A model generated the notes under the pieces. It worked only from the letters and a program-made list of their open reading frames with translations, had not been told where the DNA came from and did not search any database. Positions 34,861 to 43,955 of a DNA stretch of 64,000 nt are shown one piece after another (positions within the stretch are counted from its first letter, which is position 1; each line of letters opens with the position of its first letter). The stretch is from Bacteroidota bacterium (GTDB lineage Bacteria > Bacteroidota > Bacteroidia > Palsa-948). The DNA lies in contig PLUL01000021.1 in assembly GCA_003164895.1 (NCBI GenBank), positions 124,001-188,000 on the forward strand, read 5' to 3'. Made by a program: the position numbers and the translations under genes.

Positions 34861-35226
34861 ATGATATTTAATAATTTCAAACTAGAGCATTTTTCAAACC
34901 AACAAATAATTGAAATTAATTATTTGGATGAGGTTTATGACTTGCACAATGCATCTGAGTTTTTAAAATTTGAATATGATATTAAAAATCTTTCACTTAT
35001 ATTATTTTGGAATTACTACAAAAACGATGGCACCATTATTATTCCTTTTCAAATAATTTTTGAAGAAGTAACTTTTTTTGAAGTTATGTCAAGAGATGAT
35101 GAAATGCCCAAAGAAGAAGATAGTTGTTTAGAGCAAATTATTAATAATGAAAAAATGATATTTAGTTTTATGGGAGGTATGAAAATAATAGTTGGTGCTC
35201 GTACTGCACGTTTGACTAAAGGATAA
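34861..35226 (+). CDS. Orphan gene inserted between batA and batB
   Basis: A 121-residue protein without signal sequence or membrane helix. It is rich in Ile, Phe, Asn and acidic residues (MIFNNFKLEHFSNQQIIEIN, LSLILFWNYYKNDGTIIIPF, EEVTFFEVMSRDDEM). It looks like a small soluble alpha/beta protein. I recognise no family and bat operons normally lack it. It begins one base after the batA stop and ends nine bases before batB, so it is co-transcribed. Its codons are visibly more AT-rich than those of its neighbours, which suggests later acquisition. Some small immunity-type proteins have a similar look, but that is only an impression. Confidence 0.7.
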   Translation: MIFNNFKLEHFSNQQIIEINYLDEVYDLHNASEFLKFEYDIKNLSLILFWNYYKNDGTIIIPFQIIFEEVTFFEVMSRDDEMPKEEDSCLEQIINNEKMIFSFMGGMKIIVGARTARLTKG

Positions 35227-35235
35227 AAATAAATA

Positions 35236-36267
35236 ATGTACCGCTTCGATCACATAGAATATTTATACGGACTTGGATTGATCCCTTTATTGATTCTTCT
35301 TTTTGTCATAACAAGAATCTGGAGAAAAAGTGCATTGAAAAAACTTGGCGACATGGAAATACTTTCACTTTTGATGCCGAGTGTTTCTTCCTCAAAACCT
35401 ACATTGCGATTTATATTATTTCTCATAGCCATTACATTTTTAATTTTCGGATTGGTCAATCCTCAGATCGGTTCTAAATTGGAAGAAATAAAACGGGAAG
35501 GTTCTGATATAATAATTTGCCTGGACGTTTCGAACAGCATGAAGGCAGAAGATTTCAAACCGAATCGTCTTGCAAAAGCAAAACAGGCAATTGAAAAACT
35601 AATTGACAAACTTAACAACGACAGAATCGGAATAATTGTTTTCGCAGGTGAAGCGTATGTGCAGCTACCGATCACAACAGATTATGCCGCTGCAAAATTA
35701 TTTTTGGAAAATGTAGATTGCGATGCAGTTCCCATTCAGGGCACGGTGATAAGTTCTGCCATTCAACTTGCAGAAAAATCTTTTGGAACTGAAGAAGGAA
35801 AAAATAAAGCAATCGTTATTATTTCGGATGGCGAATCTCACGACGACGATGCCATTGCTGCTGCGCGCGAAGCAAATGAAAAAAATATTACAGTTCATAC
35901 CATCGGCATCGGTTCACCGGAAGGAGTTCCAATTCCTGTTTACAATAAAAATGTACAAGCCGGATTCAAAAAAGATAAAGAAGGCAACACAGTTGTAACA
36001 AAATTAAATGAAGGAGCAATGGAGGAAATTGCGTCCGCAGGAAATGGAGTCTATATTCGCGCTACGCAGGGCGAAATCGGACTTCTCTCTTTACAACAAA
36101 GGATAAATAAAATGGAAAAGAAAACATTTGATTCAAAAGTTTATACCGATTACGAAGATAGGTTTCAAATATTTATTGCCATCTCACTTTTTTTTCTGCT
36201 GATTGAATCTATTCTTACAGAAAGAAAAAGCAAATGGTGGGCTAAACTTTTTAAAGAAAAAGAATGA
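35236..36267 (+). CDS. batB: BatB, VWA-domain membrane protein
   Basis: A 343-residue paralogue of BatA. N-terminal helices (LYGLGLIPLLILLFVITRIW, LRFILFLIAITFLIFGLV) lead to a VWA domain with MIDAS residues DVSNS near residue 97 and SDGESHDDD near residue 197, and a C-terminal helix (FQIFIAISLFFLLIESIL). It is expected in the inner membrane next to BatA. It overlaps batC by four bases (ATGA), indicating translational coupling. Confidence 0.93.
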   Translation: MYRFDHIEYLYGLGLIPLLILLFVITRIWRKSALKKLGDMEILSLLMPSVSSSKPTLRFILFLIAITFLIFGLVNPQIGSKLEEIKREGSDIIICLDVSNSMKAEDFKPNRLAKAKQAIEKLIDKLNNDRIGIIVFAGEAYVQLPITTDYAAAKLFLENVDCDAVPIQGTVISSAIQLAEKSFGTEEGKNKAIVIISDGESHDDDAIAAAREANEKNITVHTIGIGSPEGVPIPVYNKNVQAGFKKDKEGNTVVTKLNEGAMEEIASAGNGVYIRATQGEIGLLSLQQRINKMEKKTFDSKVYTDYEDRFQIFIAISLFFLLIESILTERKSKWWAKLFKEKE

Positions 36268-36974
36268 ACTCTATTAAATACATATTGATTCATTTGGCTA
36301 TTGGCTATTGGCTATTAGCTACTGGTTTTGCACAGACGACTGACGAACAAAAACTTGTTCGAGAAGGAAATAAGAAATACAAAGAGAAAAAATATTCAGA
36401 TGCTGAAAAAAATTATCTTAATGCTCTTGGAAAACAATCAAATTCATATCGAGGAGCATTTAATCTCGGAGATTCCTATTATAAGCAGGGAAAATACAAA
36501 GAAGCAACTGAGCAGTTCGAATCACTTCTTGGACGAAAAACAAGCGATGACACACTTTCAAAAGTTTATCACAACTTAGGAAATTCCTATCTTAAACAAA
36601 AAGAATTTGAAAAATCCATTAATGCTTACAAAAATTCTTTAAAGAAAAATGATTTGGACGATGAAACAAGATACAATCTTGCGTATGCTCAACGAATGAT
36701 GAAACAAGAGCAGGAAAAACAGAAACAACAAAAAAAGGATAAGGATAAAAAAGATAAAGACAAAAAAAACGACAAGGATAAAGATAAGAAAGACGATAAA
36801 AACAAAGATAAAAAGAAGGATGAGAAGAAAGAGCAACAACAGCAGCAAAACATTTCAAAAGAAGATGCCCAACGACTTCTCGAAGCCATGAACAATGATG
36901 AAAAAAAACTCAGGGATAAAATGAATGAGAAAAAAGTAAAAGCCGCAAAATCACAAGTAGAAAAAGATTGGTAG
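36264..36974 (+). CDS. batC: BatC, TPR protein with charged tail
   Basis: A 236-residue exported protein. After a signal-like sequence (LAIGYWLLATGFAQ) come about three TPR units (residues ~25-140: KKYSDAEKNYLNALGKQSNS, FNLGDSYYKQGKYKEATEQF, HNLGNSYLKQKEFEKSINAY). A long Lys/Asp tract (KDKDKKDKDKKN...) leads to a conserved C-terminal helix (SKEDAQRLLEAMNNDEKKL). This order is typical of BatC. The signal-sequence codons are a TTGGCTATTGGCTATT word repeat. The stop overlaps the upstream TTG-extended frame of batD. Confidence 0.9.
   Translation: MNSIKYILIHLAIGYWLLATGFAQTTDEQKLVREGNKKYKEKKYSDAEKNYLNALGKQSNSYRGAFNLGDSYYKQGKYKEATEQFESLLGRKTSDDTLSKVYHNLGNSYLKQKEFEKSINAYKNSLKKNDLDDETRYNLAYAQRMMKQEQEKQKQQKKDKDKKDKDKKNDKDKDKKDDKNKDKKKDEKKEQQQQQNISKEDAQRLLEAMNNDEKKLRDKMNEKKVKAAKSQVEKDW
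36294..36325. repeat. TTGGCTATTGGCTATT word repeat encoding the BatC signal sequence
   Basis: Four TTGGCTA-type words in a row encode LAIGYWLLATG of BatC. The related word ATGGCTA is repeated at 60555-60580 in the opposite role, at a C-terminus. Confidence 0.65.
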
Positions 36975-36988
36975 ATTCAAATTCAAGA

Positions 36989-38833
36989 ATGAAAGACATT
37001 AAAAAATATTTTTTTCTATTAATAGCGCTTGTTGCGAGTTGTGTTTTACATGCGCAAAAATTCACAGCTTCTGTAAATAAAAATAAAGTAGCCGTTGGAG
37101 AAGTTTTTCAAGTTGATTTTACCATCAACGCAAACGGAAAAAATTTCACGGCTCCTTCTTTTAGTGATTTCACGGTGTATTCAGGACCCAATCAATCTAC
37201 CAACATGCAGATTGTGAATGGAAATATTTCTCAGTCGGTTACGCTTTCTTATTATCTCGCTGCAAAAAAAGAAGGAACATTTACGATTGGGGCTGCATCC
37301 ATGATTGTAGGCAATAATACACTGCAATCTAACACAATAAATATTGAAGCGGTAAAAGGCAGCGGTAGCGCGCAACAACAAGGACAGCAATCGCAGCAGC
37401 AAAACAACGGAACTCAGGCAAAAAACAATGGTCAAACAAGTGCTGAAAATCTTTTCGCGAGAACTTCGGTGAGCAAATCAAAAGTATTTGCAGGAGAACA
37501 AATCGCCATTACTCACAAAGTTTATACAAGAATGAATCTGAAAGGATTTCAGAATGTAAAATTTCCTTCTTACAACGGATTCTGGATGCAGGAAATACCA
37601 CAAAAAGCTCAATATGAAATTAAAACTGAAAATATTGATGGAGTTGCTTACAATGTTGTTGAAGTAAAAAAAGCTTTCTTATTTGCACAGCGCAGCGGCA
37701 AAATTGAAATTGAGCCGATGGAAATAGAATGTGTCGTGCGCGAAAAATCGGGAAAGAGAAATGACCCTTTCTCACAATTTTTTGGCAACGACCCGTTTTT
37801 CAATATGGATGCTTACAAAGATGCTGTTTACACAGTGAAAAGTAATGCAGTAAATATTGAAGTCGTTCCGCTTCCTGAAGCAGGAAAGCCGGCAGATTTT
37901 CCTGGCGCAGTTGGAAATTTCAGCATGAATGCTACAATTGATAAAGACAAAGTGAAGGCGAATAATGGCATTACTCTGAAAATTACGGTTTCAGGAAAAG
38001 GAAATTTGAAACTGATTGACGCACCAAAAATTAATTTTCCCGATGGAATTGAAAGTTATGACCCAAAAACAAATGAAAATATTTCCGCGTCTGAAAATGG
38101 AGTTTCGGGAAGCAAAACTTTTGAATATCTGCTCATTCCACGTCACGAAGGAATTTACAAAATTGAGCCGTGGAAATTCAATTACTTTGACATAGACAAA
38201 AAAAGCTACGTTTCTCTGCCATCAAAAGAATTTACCCTCACGGTTGAAAAAGGAGAAGGAAATTTCGCTTCTGTTCCTGTGATGTCGAATGTGACAAAAG
38301 AAGATGTAAAAGTTTATAGCAACGATATTCGCTACATCAAAACAGATAATATTCATCTCAATAAAAAAGGAGAATATTTTTTCGGTTCGCCATTATTCAT
38401 AGCAGGATTTGCGGTTCCTCCCCTACTCTTTCTCGCATTTTTATTTTTGAGGCGCGAACACATCCGAAGAAACAGTGATTTGGCACTCGTCAGAAAAAGA
38501 GGTGCCGGCAGAATTGCAAAGAAGCATCTTGCGCATGCAGAAAAATCCATGAAGAATAACGATAAGGAAAATTTCTTCGTGAATGTATTATCCGCGCTTT
38601 ACAGTTATGCAGGAAACAAAATGAATATTCCGGTTGCTGAACTTTCAAAAGAAAAAGTGGTTGAACTTCTGAAGGGAAAAAATGTTCAGGAGGATGCAAT
38701 CAATGAACTTGTAAAACTGATGGATGAATGTGAGTTTGCAAGATACGCTCCCGGATTGCAATCGGGAGATTTGCAGGATGTTTACAACAGAGCAGCAACT
38801 ATCATCACTAAAATTGAAAACAGCGTAGCATGA
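36989..38833 (+). CDS. batD: BatD, oxygen-tolerance protein
   Basis: A 614-residue protein with a signal peptide (YFFLLIALVASCVLHAQ). A series of periplasmic beta domains follows (FTASVNKNKVAVGEVFQVDF, NLFARTSVSKSKVFAGEQI, FSMNATIDKDKVKANNGITL), each opening with the repeated 'VG/AGE' pattern of BatD domains. A membrane helix sits near residue 475 (PLFIAGFAVPPLLFLAFLF) and a cytoplasmic helical tail ends the protein. A Gln-rich linker (QQQGQQSQQQNN) lies near residue 135. The ATG at 36989 is preferred to the TTG at 36968, which overlaps the batC stop. It overlaps batE by four bases. Confidence 0.93.
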   Translation: MKDIKKYFFLLIALVASCVLHAQKFTASVNKNKVAVGEVFQVDFTINANGKNFTAPSFSDFTVYSGPNQSTNMQIVNGNISQSVTLSYYLAAKKEGTFTIGAASMIVGNNTLQSNTINIEAVKGSGSAQQQGQQSQQQNNGTQAKNNGQTSAENLFARTSVSKSKVFAGEQIAITHKVYTRMNLKGFQNVKFPSYNGFWMQEIPQKAQYEIKTENIDGVAYNVVEVKKAFLFAQRSGKIEIEPMEIECVVREKSGKRNDPFSQFFGNDPFFNMDAYKDAVYTVKSNAVNIEVVPLPEAGKPADFPGAVGNFSMNATIDKDKVKANNGITLKITVSGKGNLKLIDAPKINFPDGIESYDPKTNENISASENGVSGSKTFEYLLIPRHEGIYKIEPWKFNYFDIDKKSYVSLPSKEFTLTVEKGEGNFASVPVMSNVTKEDVKVYSNDIRYIKTDNIHLNKKGEYFFGSPLFIAGFAVPPLLFLAFLFLRREHIRRNSDLALVRKRGAGRIAKKHLAHAEKSMKNNDKENFFVNVLSALYSYAGNKMNIPVAELSKEKVVELLKGKNVQEDAINELVKLMDECEFARYAPGLQSGDLQDVYNRAATIITKIENSVA

Positions 38834-39585
38834 AATATTCTCTAAATATATTTTTCTTTTTCTCTTTTATCGGTATTTCGCTTGCAGGAACCCCGACTAA
38901 TATTCTCGACAGCGCAAATCATTATTACTCGAAAGGAAATTTTCAAAAAGCATCGGAACAGTACGAAAAAATTATTTCTCTCGGATATGAATCACCAGAA
39001 GTTTATTTCAATCTTGGCAATGCATATTATAAACTTGATAAAATTGGAATGTCGGTGCTGAATTACGAGCGTGCGAAAAAATTTTCTCCGCAGAATGAAG
39101 ACATAAACTTCAACTTAAAACTTGCTAATCAAAAAACACTTGACAAAATTGAATCTGCACCAAAACTTTTCCTTGAAGATTGGTGGGATAATCTAAAAAG
39201 TATGCACTCAGAAAAAACGTGGGGAATCAGAAGCATTGCTTGCTTTATATTATTCCTTTTCTTTCTGGGAGTTTTTATTACGACACAAAAAGTATTGACA
39301 AAACAAATCGGTTTCTGGTTATCTATTGTTTTTTTTAGTTTCACTCTGATTTCCTTTTTCATTTCTAAAAGCAGGTACAATGATTTGACAAATCAAAATT
39401 CAGCCGTGATTCTTATTCCTTCTGTAGAAATAAAAAATTCTCCTTCCGATGCAGGAACAAAACTTTTTATCCTTCACGAAGGCACAAAAGTTGCTGCACC
39501 TGAAACAAATGGCGAATGGGTGAAAATAGAACTTACTTCTGAAAAAGTTGGTTGGGTAAAAAGAAGTTCGATTGAGTTTATCTAA
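38830..39585 (+). CDS. batE: BatE, TPR and SH3-like membrane protein
   Basis: A 251-residue protein with a signal sequence (FFFFSFIGISLAG). Two to three TPR units follow (HYYSKGNFQKASEQYEKII, VYFNLGNAYYKLDKIGMSVL), then two membrane helices (IACFILFLFFLGVFITT, WLSIVFFSFTLISFFIS) and a C-terminal bacterial SH3-like domain (AVILIPSVEIKNSPSDAGTK, GEWVKIELTSEKVGWVKRSS). This is the standard BatE architecture closing the bat operon. A phosphoesterase gene begins five bases later on the same transcript. Confidence 0.93.
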   Translation: MKYSLNIFFFFSFIGISLAGTPTNILDSANHYYSKGNFQKASEQYEKIISLGYESPEVYFNLGNAYYKLDKIGMSVLNYERAKKFSPQNEDINFNLKLANQKTLDKIESAPKLFLEDWWDNLKSMHSEKTWGIRSIACFILFLFFLGVFITTQKVLTKQIGFWLSIVFFSFTLISFFISKSRYNDLTNQNSAVILIPSVEIKNSPSDAGTKLFILHEGTKVAAPETNGEWVKIELTSEKVGWVKRSSIEFI

Positions 39586-39590
39586 ATGGG

Positions 39591-40085
39591 ATGACAAGAA
39601 TTCTTCTTCTCTCCGACACGCACAATCACTTTGACGAAAAAATAATTAAGTATGCCGAACCTTGCGACCAAATTTGGCACGCAGGTGATATTGGTACGGT
39701 GGCAGTTACTGATAAATTAATAAAACTAAAACCACTCATAGCCGTTTACGGGAACATTGATGGAATGGATGTTCGCAGAGAATTTCCCGAGCACCAGCGA
39801 TTCAAATGTGAAGATGTAAATGTTTGGATGACACATATCGGAGGAAGTCCCGGAAAATATTCTCCTGAAATCAGAAACGTATTAATCGTAAAGCCACCCA
39901 AACTCTTCATTTGCGGGCATTCACACATTTTAAAAGTAATGTACGATAAAAAATATCACATGCTTTACATGAATCCCGGCTCGGCAGGAAATTACGGTAT
40001 GCATAAAGTAAAAACTCTTCTCAGATTTACAATTGATAAAACAGAAATTAAAGATTTGGAGGTGATTGAGATTGGAAAATTATAA
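39591..40085 (+). CDS. YfcE/MJ0936-type metallophosphoesterase
   Basis: A 164-residue cytoplasmic phosphodiesterase. The metal ligands are in place: LLLSDTHNHF (Asp, His), WHAGDIG (Asp), VYGNIDG (Asn), MTHIGG (His) and ICGHSHI (His pair). The protein has the compact length of the YfcE family. Its natural substrate is unknown; relatives cleave phosphodiesters in vitro. It follows batE by five bases, so it is probably the last gene of the moxR-bat transcript. The rho promoter lies 22 bases after its stop. Confidence 0.93.
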   Translation: MTRILLLSDTHNHFDEKIIKYAEPCDQIWHAGDIGTVAVTDKLIKLKPLIAVYGNIDGMDVRREFPEHQRFKCEDVNVWMTHIGGSPGKYSPEIRNVLIVKPPKLFICGHSHILKVMYDKKYHMLYMNPGSAGNYGMHKVKTLLRFTIDKTEIKDLEVIEIGKL

Positions 40086-40107
40086 TTAGGATTCTAAAAG
40101 ATTTTTT

Positions 40108-40135
40108 TTGCATATCAAAAAACTTTATACATTTG
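40108..40135 (+). promoter_or_regulatory. Promoter of rho with both Bacteroidota elements
   Basis: TTG at 40108-40110, a 17-base spacer and TACATTTG at 40128-40135 fit the TTG-N17-23-TAnnTTTG pattern described for Flavobacterium. The predicted leader of about 215 bases before the rho ATG contains no gene. I saw no strong hairpin in it. Confidence 0.75.
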
Positions 40136-40356
40136 CAATGTTATTTCCTTGGTTCATCCGTAATTCCAAATATTTATCTAACTTATTTCTTGATAAAAGT
40201 TCTTATTGATTAGTTTTCTTTTTATTTCTTTGTGATACATCTATCAATTCAAATACTTCAATAATTATCAGTTACTTACACTATTTTATCTGTAATTTTA
40301 ATTCTATAAATGTTTTCCTTCCAAAATTCATAAATTTTAACCTTTAATTCCTACCT

Positions 40357-41949
40357 ATGTACGACATCATTGAACTCAATGGCAGCGATCTCAAAGAACT
40401 CAAAGACATCGCAAAAGAACTTAATATTCCGAAATTCGAAACGCTAAAGAAACAAGACCTTATTTACAAAATCCTTGACTTTCAGGCAATCAATCCTACG
40501 AAAATACCTGATACAAAAGTGAAACATAAAAAACCGTCGGACGAAAAGAAATCCACTCCCACTGCAAAAAGTTCTCATGTGGAAAGAACCCAGAAATTGA
40601 GCGAAGAAGATTTTGAAACTGATAATAACGGCTCTAACAATGGTGAAGATACCTCCGCTCCTGCTCAACATCCTTCTCGTACAGAACAATCATATCACGA
40701 AACAGAAAAATTTTCTTTACCCGTTGATCCTGTTATTTCTCCCAGCGACACAAACAGTGAAACAAAAGAACAACCGCAACAACAGCAACCTCAGGAAACT
40801 CCACGTCAGGATAGAAAACCGGAAATTAGTTTTGATGGAATTGTAAATGGAGAAGGCGTTTTGGAAATTATGCCCGATGGATATGGATTTTTGCGTTCTT
40901 CTGATTATCAATACCTTAATTCACCCGATGATATTTATGTTTCTCAATCGCAAATTCGTCTTTTCGGATTAAAGACAGGAGATACAGTGAATGGCGCGAT
41001 CCGCCCGCCGAAAGAAGGAGAAAAATATTTTCCGCTTATAAAAGTTGAAAGCATCAACGGGCGCGATCCGTCCTATGTGCGCGACCGTGTTCCGTTCGAT
41101 CACTTGACTCCGCTCTTCCCGATTGAAAAATTTAAGCTCACAAAACCGAAGGACCCAAACATGTCCATGCGGATTATTGATTTGTTTACACCGATTGGAA
41201 AAGGACAGCGTGCTCTGATTGTTGCACAACCAAAAACCGGTAAAACCGTTTTGTTGAAGGAACTTGCCAACGCAATTTCTGCAAATCATCCAGAAGCATA
41301 TTTGATTGTCCTTTTGATTGATGAGCGTCCTGAAGAAGTTACCGACATGGCACGAAGTGTAAATGCAGAAGTTATTTCTTCTACGTTCGATGAACCTGCT
41401 GAGCGTCATGCACGAATTGCAAATATTGTTCTTGAAAAAGCAAAACGCATGGTGGAATGCGGACACGATGTGGTGATACTCCTCGATTCTATTACACGCC
41501 TTGCACGCGCTTACAACACGCTTTCTCCTGCATCAGGAAAAGTTTTGTCGGGCGGTGTGGAGGCAACTGCTCTGCAAAAACCAAAACGTTTTTTTGGTGC
41601 TGCCAGAAAAATAGAGAACGGAGGTTCGCTTACCATTCTTGCAACGGCTCTCACAGAAACAGGTTCAAAAATGGACGATGTTATTTTTGAAGAGTTCAAA
41701 GGAACAGGAAACAGTGAGATGCAGTTAGACAGGAAACTTGCCAACAAACGCATCTTCCCTTCAATTGATATTACTGCTTCAAGCACCCGCAGAGATGATT
41801 TGCTGGTTGACAAAGAAACATTACAGCGTCTTTGGATTCTGCGCAAACATCTTTCAGACATGACTCCGCTTGAAGCAATGGAATTCATCAAAGAAAGAAT
41901 GAAGAATACACAAAGCAACGAAGAGTTTTTAGTTTCTATGAATAGTTAA
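40357..41949 (+). CDS. rho: Transcription termination factor Rho
   Basis: A 530-residue hexameric RNA helicase that terminates transcription. The Rho_N domain is at residues 1-40 ([20 protein letters not shown]). It is followed by an insertion of about 110 residues rich in Ser, Gln, Pro, Lys and Glu (residues ~45-160), then the RNA-binding cold-shock domain ([20 protein letters not shown]). The RecA-like ATPase has Walker [16 protein letters not shown], the Q-loop region [20 protein letters not shown] and the Arg-finger region near [20 protein letters not shown]. The insertion explains the length above the ~420 residues of E. coli Rho. It is expressed from its own promoter with a long leader. 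Confidence 0.97.
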   Translation: MYDIIELNGSDLKELKDIAKELNIPKFETLKKQDLIYKILDFQAINPTKIPDTKVKHKKPSDEKKSTPTAKSSHVERTQKLSEEDFETDNNGSNNGEDTSAPAQHPSRTEQSYHETEKFSLPVDPVISPSDTNSETKEQPQQQQPQETPRQDRKPEISFDGIVNGEGVLEIMPDGYGFLRSSDYQYLNSPDDIYVSQSQIRLFGLKTGDTVNGAIRPPKEGEKYFPLIKVESINGRDPSYVRDRVPFDHLTPLFPIEKFKLTKPKDPNMSMRIIDLFTPIGKGQRALIVAQPKTGKTVLLKELANAISANHPEAYLIVLLIDERPEEVTDMARSVNAEVISSTFDEPAERHARIANIVLEKAKRMVECGHDVVILLDSITRLARAYNTLSPASGKVLSGGVEATALQKPKRFFGAARKIENGGSLTILATALTETGSKMDDVIFEEFKGTGNSEMQLDRKLANKRIFPSIDITASSTRRDDLLVDKETLQRLWILRKHLSDMTPLEAMEFIKERMKNTQSNEEFLVSMNS

Positions 41950-41962
41950 GGAATTTCTCTCT

Positions 41963-42472
41963 TTGAAATCCACCATTAAATATTCTTTGTCTGCTGCATT
42001 AATTGTAATTGCAATTAAGTTGATCATTTATTTTTCGCATTTACAACTTACCCCTGTCGGAGTTTTTTTAAGCATCTTTTCACTTGTGTTAATGGGAATT
42101 CCTCTTGCACTTGCTATGAAAAATAAACGCGAGAATGAACTAAATGGTTTCCTCACTTTAAAACAGGCAATGAGAGTTGGTTTAGGAATTTCAATTATTG
42201 CAGGGATCATAGTCGGGCTTTTTGCTTATATCCAATTTCGATTTATTGACCATGACACACTGCCGATGATACTTGAAAAAACCATCACAGATATGCACAA
42301 AGAAAATGCAGTCCAATCACAAATTGATAATGAAATAATATTTAAAAAAGATTTTTATTCTCCGTTTAACCAAGCAAAAGGTGCGCTGATTGGTGTGCTT
42401 GGTGCTGGATTTTTAATTTCCTTTATCAGTTCAACTTTTCTGATAAAGAATCCTCCAACTACAGAGATTTAA
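41963..42472 (+). CDS. DUF4199 family membrane protein
   Basis: A 169-residue inner-membrane protein with four hydrophobic helices (YSLSAALIVIAIKLIIYF, VGVFLSIFSLVLMGIPLALA, VGLGISIIAGIIVGLFAYI, GALIGVLGAGFLISFISST). The cytoplasmic segment GFLTLKQAMRVGL is the DUF4199 hallmark. The start is a TTG (41963-41965), as no ATG exists before the first helix. It follows rho by 13 bases and overlaps the 3' end of the convergent mpl gene by four bases. The function of the family is unknown. Confidence 0.85.
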   Translation: MKSTIKYSLSAALIVIAIKLIIYFSHLQLTPVGVFLSIFSLVLMGIPLALAMKNKRENELNGFLTLKQAMRVGLGISIIAGIIVGLFAYIQFRFIDHDTLPMILEKTITDMHKENAVQSQIDNEIIFKKDFYSPFNQAKGALIGVLGAGFLISFISSTFLIKNPPTTEI

Positions 42473-43848
42473 TTCTTAGCCAGTATTTCCTCTCCCATTC
42501 TTTTAAAGTCCATTCCATCAAAAGTTCCCGAGCTCATCATAAGAAGATTTTGATCCTTCCAACTTTGTTCGAGAATGAACTGAGAAATCAAATTTGAGTC
42601 AGTAAAAACTTTCAAAGAATTTCTTCCAAAGGAATCTTTCACTTGCTGCTCGGAAATTGGTTTTAGTTTTTTGTGTTCGATTGTGTGAGGATTGAAATAC
42701 ACGATCGCTTCATCGGCAGCATCCATCGTGCCGGCATACTCTTTCAGAAAATTCTCATTCAAACTGCTGAACGTATGAAGTTCAAGACAAGCCAAAAGTT
42801 TTCTATTGGGAAATTGTTTTTTAACTGCATCAAGAGTTGCTTTTACTTTTGATGGAGAGTGAGCAAAATCTTTGTAGAAGGCAAACTGCTCATTCTTCAC
42901 GATCAATTCAAGCCGCCTTGCAGCTCCTTTGAAAGAAGATATCGCAGAATAAAATTGCTCATCGCTGATGCCGATCTGTTTGCAAACCAAACGCGCGCCA
43001 TTAATATTCATCAGATTATGTTCGCCATAAACAGAAAGTTTGACGTCAGACGTTTGTTGTTTGTCGTTAGTAAATACTAAATATGTAATTCCGTTTTCGA
43101 TCTTATGTTCAGGAACAGCGTAAGGATATTTGCGAATATCCGCTCGCGCTTTTGCAACTAAGTTTTTCAGCTCATCATCCTTCTCGCAATAAACAAGTGC
43201 GCCTATCTGTTCGATGCAATCCATAAACTTTTTGAATTGCTCAACATAACTTTCAAAAGTTGGAAACACATTGATGTGATCCCAGGCAATTCCGCTGAGC
43301 AAAGCGATATCGGGTTTGTATAAAAGAAACTTCGATCTTCTGTCAATGGGAGAAGCAAGATATTCATCTCCTTCAAACACAGCAATGGTTGCTGAGTTGG
43401 TCAGCTTCACCATCGTGTCAAATCCTTCCACTTGCGCACCAATCAGATAATCAAAATCTTTTCCGCAATTCTTTAATACATGAAGGATCATCGCAGTGAT
43501 AGTGGTTTTGCCATGGCTCCCTCCTATTACAATTCTGATCTTATCTTTCGTTTGCTCGTAAATATATTCGGGGTAAGAATAAATCTTCACTCCAAGTTCT
43601 TGCGCTCGCACCAGTTCAGGATTATCCAAACGCGCGTGCATTCCCAATATCACAGCATCCAATTCTTTATGAATATTAGTTGCATCCCATCCTAATTTCT
43701 CTGGAAGCAATCCAAGTTTTTCCAAACGCGATTTGGATGGCTCAGCAATCTCATCGTCAGAACCGGTAACAGTAAATCCTTTTTTATGAAGCGCGATGGC
43801 AAGATTGTGCATCACCGCTCCGCCAATTGCTATAAAGTGTACTCTCAT
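42469..43848 (-). CDS. mpl: UDP-N-acetylmuramate:tripeptide ligase (Mpl), peptidoglycan recycling
   Basis: A Mur-ligase-family enzyme that joins recycled L-Ala-gamma-D-Glu-meso-DAP to UDP-MurNAc in the cytoplasm. The 459 residues match the usual length. The N-terminal domain opens VHFIAIGGAVMHNLAIALHK, with the family's Gly-rich nucleotide loop. The central ATP site is VIGGSHGKTTITAMILH, and the third domain contains FYKDFAHSPSKVKATLDAVK, the Mur-ligase His motif. The MurC paralogue is distinguished by the LGMHAR segment after VIL. It is divergent from the MBL-fold gene across a repeat-filled 107-base gap. Confidence 0.94.
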   Translation of the reverse strand: MRVHFIAIGGAVMHNLAIALHKKGFTVTGSDDEIAEPSKSRLEKLGLLPEKLGWDATNIHKELDAVILGMHARLDNPELVRAQELGVKIYSYPEYIYEQTKDKIRIVIGGSHGKTTITAMILHVLKNCGKDFDYLIGAQVEGFDTMVKLTNSATIAVFEGDEYLASPIDRRSKFLLYKPDIALLSGIAWDHINVFPTFESYVEQFKKFMDCIEQIGALVYCEKDDELKNLVAKARADIRKYPYAVPEHKIENGITYLVFTNDKQQTSDVKLSVYGEHNLMNINGARLVCKQIGISDEQFYSAISSFKGAARRLELIVKNEQFAFYKDFAHSPSKVKATLDAVKKQFPNRKLLACLELHTFSSLNENFLKEYAGTMDAADEAIVYFNPHTIEHKKLKPISEQQVKDSFGRNSLKVFTDSNLISQFILEQSWKDQNLLMMSSGTFDGMDFKRMGEEILAKN

Positions 43849-43851
43849 ATT

Positions 43852-43951
43852 CTACGAATTACGAATTTACACGAATTACGAATAAAAAAATTCTGTTAGT
43901 AAAATAGTTTTTAACTTTGATTTGTAATTCGCACCAATTAGTAATTCGTAG
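43852..43951. repeat. 100-bp palindromic element filling the mpl/MBL divergent promoter
   Basis: The left arm starts CTACGAATTACGAATTTACA (43852), and the right arm ends CCAATTAGTAATTCGTAG (43951). Over about 30 bases the arms are imperfect inverted copies, with an AT-rich centre of about 38 bases. The element begins three bases after the mpl start codon and ends four bases before the MBL start codon, so it makes up nearly the entire shared regulatory region. Related elements lie at 11651-11760, 17821-17854 and 59617-59683. Confidence 0.8.
43912..43919 (+). promoter_or_regulatory. Bacteroidota -7 promoter element within the palindromic element
   Basis: TAACTTTG (TAnnTTTG) lies 36 bases before the MBL gene ATG at 43956, in the centre of the repeat, suggesting that the element itself carries the promoter. 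Confidence 0.5.
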
Positions 43952-43955
43952 GGTT

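Noticed and set aside
36619-36895. Leu/Ser/Phe-rich minus-strand frames opposite batC
   Set aside because: Shadows of the Lys/Asp tract of BatC.
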